In this document: positions 1-5,026 of the stretch, one piece after another | Position numbering within the stretch: the first letter of the stretch is position 1 | How the letters are laid out: every line of letters starts with the position of its first letter | Assembly: GCA_013203525.1 (NCBI GenBank) | Contig: JABMQB010000180.1 | Location: 1 to 7,327 of the forward strand | DNA from: Mariniphaga sp. | GTDB taxonomy: Bacteria; Bacteroidota; Bacteroidia; Bacteroidales; Prolixibacteraceae | Length of the DNA stretch: 7,327 nt | Reading direction: 5' to 3' | The notes under the pieces: generated by a model | Told to the model about the DNA's origin: nothing | The model's database searches: none | Seen by the model: the letters and a program-made list of their open reading frames with translations, nothing else | Translations under genes and position numbers: made by a program

Positions 1-223
1 CAATCAAATAAACCTGGGTTGCATTTGGAGCCCATTCCCTGATAATCCAACCCTTATTGTCTTTATGCAATCCATAAAAAAGATGTCCGGTTGCAAAATC
101 TGAAAGGCTATTCCCTGCAGTTAAAAAATCCTTTTTCCCCAAATACCTTTTATGCCAGGCTGTTATTGAATTTTCATAAGGCTTAAGCCATGAATCTCGG
201 TTAATTATTTCGGGAATACTCAT
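1..223 (-). CDS. glgB: 1,4-alpha-glucan branching enzyme, N-terminal fragment
   Basis: This gene starts at 223 and runs off the left edge, so only the first 74 residues are present. The enzyme transfers alpha-1,4-glucan segments to form alpha-1,6 branches during glycogen synthesis in the cytoplasm. The visible part is the lead-in and the start of the N-terminal CBM48/E-set domain: WLKPYENSITAWHKRY at residues 12-27, a segment matching the 'F..G...FG.H' family pattern (residues 43-53), and the hallmark REWAPNATQVYLI at 62-74. The leftover base at the edge is a G on the coding strand, as expected for the Gly of the usual GDFN that follows. This N-terminal style resembles the eukaryote-like GH13_8 branching enzymes that many Bacteroidota carry (family knowledge and inference). 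The catalytic GH13 barrel is outside the window. The ATG at 223 is chosen because conserved sequence begins just after it. No clear promoter was found upstream. Confidence 0.88.
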   Translation of the reverse strand, partial: MSIPEIINRDSWLKPYENSITAWHKRYLGKKDFLTAGNSLSDFATGHLFYGLHKDNKGWIIREWAPNATQVYLI

Positions 224-334
224 ATTCAAATACTTTTTATAAAGATAAAAATAACGTTGCTATGTTAATACTTCCTACGAATATTAAAACAAATTTCTCA
301 TAAATATTTTTTATTGCTAATGGTTTAATAAAGA

Positions 335-361
335 AGAACCACGGAAAGGGGCCGTGGTTCT
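335..361. other. Perfect 10-bp hairpin between divergent genes
   Basis: AGAACCACGG (335-344) and CCGTGGTTCT (352-361) pair perfectly around a 7-nt loop. On the minus strand the stem is followed by the moderately T-rich TCTTTATT, so it could act as a weak intrinsic terminator in that direction. On the plus strand it is followed by A-rich sequence and would not terminate. It sits 112 nt upstream of the glgB start and about 140 nt upstream of the PLP-enzyme start, where no minus-strand gene ends. A role in a leader RNA, as a barrier to antisense transcription, or as a relic terminator are all possible. Confidence 0.6.
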
Positions 362-499
362 GAAAATGAAATTCGATACTTTTACTTTGGGTGTTTATCA
401 ATTGTAACTAAACATTTGTTATTTTCAATAATTGTACCAACTCATTACAATCTTTTAAAAACTTTTTATGTTTTACAATTGTTTCAAAGAAAAAAACCA

Positions 500-1732
500 A
501 TGAAGAAACAAGGATTTACAACGCGCTCATTAAATATCCCATATTCAAAAGAAGATCCTCATAAGGCCTTACAAATGCCGCTTTACGATTCGGTAGCTTT
601 TGAGTTTGATTCGGCAGAACAGATTGCAGCAAATTTCAGAGGTGAATATGTTGCCCATGTGTATTCAAGGGCTTCGAGCCCAACGGTTGAATATTTTGAA
701 CTAAAACTTAAAGCACTAAGTCAAAGCCATGGAGTAGTAGCGGTAAGTTCAGGAATGGCTGCAATATCAAATACTTTAATGGCGGTTGCAAAAAGTGGCG
801 ATAACATTATTTCGGAGAACCATCTTTTTGGGCATACCTATGCACTTTTAAATCAAACACTGCCTGATTTGGGAATTGAAACCCATTTTTCTGACTTGTT
901 AAATCCACAGGAAATTGAAAAGCTGATAGACAATAATACCCGAGCTATCTTTTTTGAGACAGTTACCAATCCGCAACTGGAAATTGCCGATATTGAAATG
1001 CTTTCAGAAATCTGTAAAAAACATAAGCTTTTGTTAATTGCCGATAGTACAATAACTCCACCTAACGTTTTTAAAGCTGGTAGTTTTGGAGTAAATATTG
1101 AAGTGATTTCAACCACAAAATATATTTCAGGAGGGGCAACCTTGTTTGGAGGTGCTATTATTGACCATGGAAATTTTAACTGGGAATTAAATCCGAATTT
1201 TTAAAATTATACTGAAAAATTTGGTGCAAATGCTTTTATCGCCAAACTCCGTCAAAACATCTACCGGAATACCGGAACCAGCATGGCACCACAAACTGCA
1301 CGTTTCCAGATTCAGGAACTTGACATACTCGAACTCAGAGTGGAAAAGTGTTATCAGAATTGTATAGAATTAGGGGAATTTCTTAAATCGGATGATAGGG
1401 TAAATTCTGTTTGTTATCCGGGATTAAAATCTTCAAAAAAATATAATCTGGCTAACAAATACTTTTCAGGTATTCCCGGGACCATTATGGCTTTCAACCT
1501 GGAATCACAGGATGCATGTTTTAAATTTATGAACAAATTACAAATAATCAGGCGGGCTACAAACCTGAACGATAATAAATCGCTGATTATTCATCCTTAC
1601 TCAAATATTTATGCTGAGTTTTCGGAAAAAGAAAGGGAAGAAATGGGAATTCGCGATACGATGATGCGTTTATCGGTTGGGATTGAAAATGTGGATGATT
1701 TGATTGAAGATATACGGCAGGCTTTATCTTAA
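500..1732 (+). pseudogene. PLP-dependent Cys/Met-metabolism (trans-sulfuration) enzyme with an in-frame stop
   Basis: The frame from ATG 500 to TAA 1730-1732 would encode 410 residues, a normal length for the Cys/Met-metabolism PLP family (methionine gamma-lyase, O-acetylhomoserine sulfhydrylase, cystathionine lyases/synthases). It is cut by one TAA at codon 235 (1202-1204). Family residues visible are Y55 and R57 (YSRASSPT, PLP phosphate from the neighbouring subunit), G85-M86, F110 in the LFGHTY stacking loop (often Tyr), D182 (ADST), the Schiff-base lysine K207 (STTKYISGG), and after the stop HPYS and R390 (MMRLSVGIE, substrate carboxylate). The position of the methionine gamma-lyase specificity cysteine appears to be His (H112), so the substrate cannot be assigned. 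Both halves lie in the same frame and continue as a normal family sequence (NYTEKFGANAFIAKLR after the stop). Start 500 is preferred because family sequence begins there behind an A-rich leader. Probably inactive as written, unless the stop is a sequence error or is read through. Confidence 0.85.
1202..1204 (+). other. In-frame TAA interrupting the PLP enzyme
   Basis: This ochre codon follows NPNF and precedes NYTEKFG without any change of frame, so a single base substitution explains it and a lone indel does not. It lies about 27 codons before the expected boundary between the PLP-binding domain and the C-terminal domain. The context is a T5-A4 run, which is a place to check read quality. 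The truncated product would have 234 residues, keeping K207 but losing the whole C-terminal domain. Confidence 0.9.
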
Positions 1733-1756
1733 TATTTTGGTAGCTAACTAATAAAA

Positions 1757-1905
1757 GAGTAATTGTATTTCTTAACCGCAGTGTTCGCTAAGAATACGCA
1801 AAGTTTAAAGAGAATACAATTTTAATGAAATAGTAATGCGTTCTTCGCGAAATCTTTGTGCCCTTTGCGGTGAAATATTTTATCATCAAGACATCCGAAT
1901 TACTC
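1757..1905. repeat. Imperfect palindromic intergenic element (ACCGCA...TGCGGT) with outer inverted repeat
   Basis: ACCGCA at 1775-1780 is mirrored by TGCGGT at 1866-1871. Further in, TTCGCTAAGAATACGCA (1784-1800) is mirrored imperfectly by the complement of 1837-1851, which reads TTCGCGAAGAACGCA. The complement of the right side also shows the iterated ACCGCAAAGGGCACAAAG pattern. The whole is bracketed by GAGTAATT (1757-1764) and AATTACTC (1898-1905), an 8-bp inverted repeat. From memory, similar 'ACCGCAAAG..CGCAAAG' palindromes recur between genes in Bacteroidota. No coding potential is visible, so it may be a REP/MITE-like non-autonomous element or a transcribed hairpin. Confidence 0.6.
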
Positions 1906-1919
1906 AGATTTGAATGAAA

Positions 1920-2060
1920 CTGATTCACCTCAAATACTGCCTCACTCATATTATCTTTCCTTTGCTGGTAATTCCTTCAATAAAAACTCTGAAACGAGCA
2001 ATATGATCAGAAGTGAACAATTAATTGACCTACCCTCGATTTTATCTTTTCATCTGATGC
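1920..2060 (-). pseudogene. Decayed 3' fragment of a plug-protein paralogue
   Basis: Read on the minus strand, 2017 down to 1949 encodes FTSDHIARFRVFIEGITSKG followed by KII and a TGA (1946-1948). This matches FYTSDDIASYKVFVEGIISE and the following residues near the C-terminus of the intact gene at 2375-4873. By hand count about 49 of 63 bases match (1952-2014 against the intact gene). One base is missing between the KI and the GE/SE positions. In the shifted frame 1945-1920 continues SEAVFEVNQ, aligning with GESMFEVMPQ, the last residues of the intact protein. Upstream of the match (2018-2060) the frame carries stops and alignment is weak, so only the tail survives. It lies about 310-460 bases downstream of the intact gene's stop in the same orientation, as expected of a decayed tandem paralogue. 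It cannot encode a product. Confidence 0.75.
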
Positions 2061-2117
2061 GAAAGATTAATTTACCCACCCATGATACCTCAAACCAAAA
2101 ATATTATAATGCTCCTC

Positions 2118-2157
2118 CTTCCCTGAATCAGGGAAGCCTGTCTGACGGTAGGCAGGG
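2118..2157. repeat. Hairpin cluster, REP-like palindromes
   Basis: CTTCCCTG (2118-2125) and CAGGGAAG (2129-2136) form a perfect 8-bp stem with a 3-nt loop. It is followed at once by the imperfect palindrome CCTGTCTGACGGTAGGCAGG (2137-2156), which pairs CCTG with CAGG and inner bases through G-U pairs. TCCCTG (2120-2125) can alternatively pair with CAGGGA (2153-2158), so the two hairpins and one longer stem are mutually exclusive. The GC content stands out against AT-rich surroundings. There is no adjoining T-run, so it is not a standard intrinsic terminator. Confidence 0.6.
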
Positions 2158-2249
2158 ATACATGGTGAATCAAAAAGCAAATTAATAACGTGTTGAACGA
2201 TTTAATTTCAGATAATAATGATAATATTTATCCAGTCGATAATCAAAGA

Positions 2250-2312
2250 CAGACCCCCTTCTGTCCGTTGGACATCTTCCCCCCATGGGGGAAAGAACGA
2301 GATGGGGGTCTG
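2250..2312. repeat. Cloverleaf-like structured repeat with CAGACCCCC/GGGGGTCTG ends
   Basis: A perfect 9-bp outer stem, CAGACCCCC (2250-2258) with GGGGGTCTG (2304-2312), encloses two further perfect hairpins. These are TGTCC-GTT-GGACA (2262-2274) and TTCCCCC-CAT-GGGGGAA (2277-2293). The result is a compact 63-base three-way junction that can fold on either strand, strongly GC-rich within an AT-rich spacer. It lies 62 bases past the stop of the plug-protein gene and could be part of its 3' untranslated region. I see no T-run that would make it a textbook terminator. The terminal inverted repeat also fits a tiny non-autonomous mobile or REP-type element. Confidence 0.7.
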
Positions 2313-2374
2313 ATTTAAATATTTTATAATAAGTACTTTAATATTCAAACCGCATAACTGGTAATTAATATATG

Positions 2375-4873
2375 TTATTCCTGCGGCATAACTTCAAACA
2401 TACTTTCGCCAAGGCAAATCCTGCCTTCGCTGATAATTCCCTCAACAAAAACTTTGTAACTGGCAATATCGTCTGAAGTATAAAATGTTACTTCTGCTTT
2501 GCCGTTTTCAGATGTAATTGAAGGATTCCAGTAAAGTGTGGTGCGGAAATCCGGCTTTTCTAAATCAATATTTTCAGGGGTATATTTTGGTAAATAAAAT
2601 TCACGGAACGATGAAAAGCCTTTTATTTTTTCAAAAACAGTTCCTGGAATTTCTTTTGTGTCAGTATCATAATAATCCCGTTTCGTAAAAACAGAAATTA
2701 CACCTCCACTACCCAACCTTCCCATAACTGACACATTTACTCCCTTTAAAATTTCTATTTTATCAATATCACCAACCGAAATCATTGAAAGTGATTTTTC
2801 ATCAATCCAGGCACCATTTAATAGATATAGGGGTACATCACGACTTTTATTGGCAAGGGTTTCTTCTGTAACCCATTCCCCTCCTAATAAAACAGTTCGA
2901 GCAGATCCTGTACTAATCCCTATATATTTTATAGACATAGGCACCCTTATCCTGACTTTTGTCCCCATCACTTTTACTCCAGGAACACGTCCAACCAGAT
3001 ACTGAAAAATATTGGCATAAACACGATCCGTTTCATCGAGTTGTAACGAATAATCAGGCGACCCATATATCCTGAAATGCCCGTCCCATTCAGGTTCTTT
3101 TGCAATCACATCCACCTGTTCAATCATTCTGGTATCACGATCGGGGTAAAACTCCTTTAAAATAAAATCGTTGTAATAATGTAAGCGATACAACAAAATT
3201 GGGATATCGGTAAAATGCCTGAGTTTATTTAATGATTGATTTGAAACTACCGGATGGCCGATGTGTAAACTATCGATTACTACGTTGGTGTGTAATTTGT
3301 TTTTTACAGTTTTCCCCTGGGCAAAAACAAGCGCAGTATCGTTTAACAACACATTTTTAAAACTGAATTTACCATCGATATCCGTTTCTGAAAAATATAA
3401 CTGCGAGAAACCACCTGAGGAAACTCCCAGCGATACACCTGCATTTTCGAGTGTTTTTCTTTCATTCCAGTTTAAAATTTCCCCGGTAATTTCAAATCCA
3501 CATTTAGGTTCAAAATTAAGAGGAACTTTTTCGCTTTTTAAACTATTCCATACATAATTTCTCCACCCGTTGGTTAACATTAAAAATTCCAGTTTTGTAG
3601 CTGAAGATAATTTATCTTCGTCGACAAAATAATCGGCAGGAGAAGAAACCGGCCCGTTTAATTCAGAATCGAGGAGTAAATATGATTTTATGTTTTGATT
3701 TATTCCGGTATTATTTAACGCTGTTTCGTTTATTACAACCATTGATAATTGTGCATTTTCATCACCTGCAAATACGCTTGTGTTATTAATCCGGACAGAA
3801 ACTTTATCGCGGGTTGAAAATTCCTGCTTATTAAATGAGAAATTTATTGAATCTGATTTATTCTTATTATGAAAATATAACCTTTCGGAAAGTGGTTCAA
3901 AATTTTCATTTAAAAGAATAATGCGGTTAATACCGTCTTCAAGCAACTCAGTTTTTATAAGGATCGTATTTGAAATATCAAATCCTGATACTTCTAAAAA
4001 AAATAAGGGATTACCCCGGCTAAATACAGCTACATAATATTCCTCTTCCCAATCATCATCATTAGTTATAATATTAAGACTAAGAAATTCATCGACTACT
4101 TTTTTAATTGCCAATTTTGCCCCTTCAGTCCTGATCTCCGGAAATTTTATATCAAGATCGGGGAATTCGTCAATTTCAATTTTGTATTCTTCATTTTCTT
4201 CAGGCATAAAATAAAAACTGCCCATTCCTTTGTATTTTGAATTTAAAACAGTTATTACTTCATCGCTACTATCCAGTAATTTCCCTTCAATTTCAATTTC
4301 ATAGCCTGATTCATCGATTGCTTTAAAAGCAAGCAAATTAACCTGGTCGGTTAACAGGAATCCACCTTCAGGTAAAAAGGAAACATCTATTTTATTTGAA
4401 TCTTTCTTTGGTAGTTCAGTGGTAGTTTCCATCGAATTTTTTACATACGAAAACCGTATTGTTTTGGTAAAAAATGCATCGTTCCCAAAATTTTTCAAGT
4501 AATCGGTGTAGGCTCTTATAATGTAGTTTCCTTCATTCAGGCTTGTATCGGACAAAGCAAGCCAACCCGGACAAAAACCATTTTCGATCAGGAATATTTC
4601 ACTTTTTTCAATATCACCATTTGAATTAATCAGGTTGAGATATAGGTTGCAGGAATCCTGAAGTGGGAAGTGTGTCTGCCCTTCGACCAGGTAAGCTGCA
4701 AACCAAAGAGTATCGCCGAGAAAATAAAATTCCCGGTCGGTATGGAGATAGAGTTTTTGAAACAGAACGGTTTGTTGGCTTTCGAAATAATTATCGATGG
4801 TTTGGGCAAATAAAGAGGAAGCTATAATAGTAAAAAGTAACGGGAGTACTATTTTTTTCAGCATGGTGGTCAT
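2375..4873 (-). CDS. Exported MG2-like / regulatory-like / TonB-plug domain protein
   Basis: The 832-residue product begins with a signal peptide (KK at 6-7, hydrophobic to about 22, likely cut after SLFAQ or just before). No lipobox cysteine follows. Residues 38-62 (LFQKLYLHTDREFYFLGDTL onward) carry the MG2/macroglobulin-like signature. A second beta-sandwich stretch starts near VSFLPEGG (164-171), and a third lies around FSTRDKVSVRI (352-362). Residues 458-520 resemble a carboxypeptidase-regulatory-like Ig fold (DIDGKFSFKNV). Residues about 583-732 look like a TonB receptor plug (YLVGRVPGVKV, PLYLLNG, DIDKIEILKG, GGVISVFTKR). The last 60 residues look like a final sandwich (AEVTFYTSDD...VFVEGI). 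There is no outer-membrane barrel, so it is not a transporter by itself. Proteins of this type are common in Bacteroidota with unknown function, probably in the periplasm or at the outer membrane. Start 4873 has GAGGGGGAAA just upstream; Met4 (4864) is an alternative. Confidence 0.85.
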   Translation of the reverse strand: MTTMLKKIVLPLLFTIIASSLFAQTIDNYFESQQTVLFQKLYLHTDREFYFLGDTLWFAAYLVEGQTHFPLQDSCNLYLNLINSNGDIEKSEIFLIENGFCPGWLALSDTSLNEGNYIIRAYTDYLKNFGNDAFFTKTIRFSYVKNSMETTTELPKKDSNKIDVSFLPEGGFLLTDQVNLLAFKAIDESGYEIEIEGKLLDSSDEVITVLNSKYKGMGSFYFMPEENEEYKIEIDEFPDLDIKFPEIRTEGAKLAIKKVVDEFLSLNIITNDDDWEEEYYVAVFSRGNPLFFLEVSGFDISNTILIKTELLEDGINRIILLNENFEPLSERLYFHNKNKSDSINFSFNKQEFSTRDKVSVRINNTSVFAGDENAQLSMVVINETALNNTGINQNIKSYLLLDSELNGPVSSPADYFVDEDKLSSATKLEFLMLTNGWRNYVWNSLKSEKVPLNFEPKCGFEITGEILNWNERKTLENAGVSLGVSSGGFSQLYFSETDIDGKFSFKNVLLNDTALVFAQGKTVKNKLHTNVVIDSLHIGHPVVSNQSLNKLRHFTDIPILLYRLHYYNDFILKEFYPDRDTRMIEQVDVIAKEPEWDGHFRIYGSPDYSLQLDETDRVYANIFQYLVGRVPGVKVMGTKVRIRVPMSIKYIGISTGSARTVLLGGEWVTEETLANKSRDVPLYLLNGAWIDEKSLSMISVGDIDKIEILKGVNVSVMGRLGSGGVISVFTKRDYYDTDTKEIPGTVFEKIKGFSSFREFYLPKYTPENIDLEKPDFRTTLYWNPSITSENGKAEVTFYTSDDIASYKVFVEGIISEGRICLGESMFEVMPQE

Positions 4874-4971
4874 TTAATTTCCCCCTCAAGTTACAAAAAT
4901 CGTACCTTATTTCACATAATTTTTTTAAACAGCACTGAATATCAACTATAATAGAAGTTACGTTGGGAAAC
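4874..4971 (-). promoter_or_regulatory. Upstream region of the plug-protein gene
   Basis: This 98-base spacer between the infB terminator and the plug-protein start must hold that gene's own promoter if the terminator is efficient. On the minus strand a GATTTTTG octamer lies about 20 bases before the start codon and differs by one base from the Bacteroidota -7 box TAnnTTTG. I find no TTG at the expected distance upstream. A purine-rich GAGGGGGAAA precedes the ATG by a few bases, unusually Shine-Dalgarno-like for this phylum. The exact promoter is unresolved. Confidence 0.3.
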
Positions 4972-5004
4972 AAAAAAAATCCGGCACAATTACTGGCCGG
5001 ATTT
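4972..5004 (-). terminator. Intrinsic terminator after infB
   Basis: On the minus strand AAATCCGGC and GCCGGATTT form a perfect 9-bp stem (arms 4996-5004 and 4977-4985 on the plus strand) with a 10-nt loop. The stem runs directly into eight T residues (4972-4979). It begins 22 bases past the infB stop, so it should end the infB transcript and separate it from the plug-protein gene. A T-run also lies on the plus-strand side (5011-5017), so it could work in both directions, though no plus-strand gene leads into it. Confidence 0.9.
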
Positions 5005-5026
5005 CTACTATTTTTTTATAAAGGAA

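Larger units (their letters stand above)
1733..2374. other. Gene-free, repeat-rich intergenic region
   Basis: No credible intact gene was found in these 640 bases, which separate two convergent genes. They hold, in order, an imperfect palindromic element (1775-1871) inside an 8-bp inverted repeat, a decayed 3' fragment of a plug-protein paralogue (about 1920-2060), a hairpin cluster (2118-2157) and a cloverleaf-like structure (2250-2312). No clear intrinsic terminator with a T-run was found for either flanking gene. The stretch 2158-2249 and the last 60 bases (2313-2374) are plain AT-rich sequence with nothing recognisable. Confidence 0.7.

Noticed and set aside
416..499. Upstream ATG at 416 extending the PLP enzyme by 28 residues
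   Set aside because: The added residues do not resemble any family N-terminus. Family-like sequence starts at MKKQGFTTRSL from 500, behind an A-rich leader.
361..499. Possible SAM-type riboswitch upstream of the Cys/Met enzyme
   Set aside because: I could not find the conserved core of a SAM riboswitch class or an expression platform in the leader.
853..1116. 87-codon open frame on the minus strand
   Set aside because: It is antisense to the conserved PLP-binding domain and shows no recognisable protein features.
1283..1732. Separate 149-residue gene starting at ATG 1283
   Set aside because: It is the C-terminal domain of the interrupted PLP enzyme in the same frame. Family sequence continues upstream of the ATG back to the stop codon.
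1910..2185. 91-codon plus-strand open frame
   Set aside because: It runs antisense through the paralogue remnant and through the hairpin cluster, and its composition is not protein-like.
2250..2312. tRNA-like gene suggested by the cloverleaf shape
   Set aside because: It is only 63 bases, has no TPsiC-like GGTTCRA segment, no anticodon-type 7-nt loop and no tRNA D-loop signature.
3261..3557. 98-codon plus-strand open frame
   Set aside because: It is a shadow of the plug-protein gene on the opposite strand.
4791..4973. 60-codon minus-strand open frame overlapping the start of the plug-protein gene
   Set aside because: It is out of frame with the signal peptide, shows no domain, and is not needed to explain the locus.
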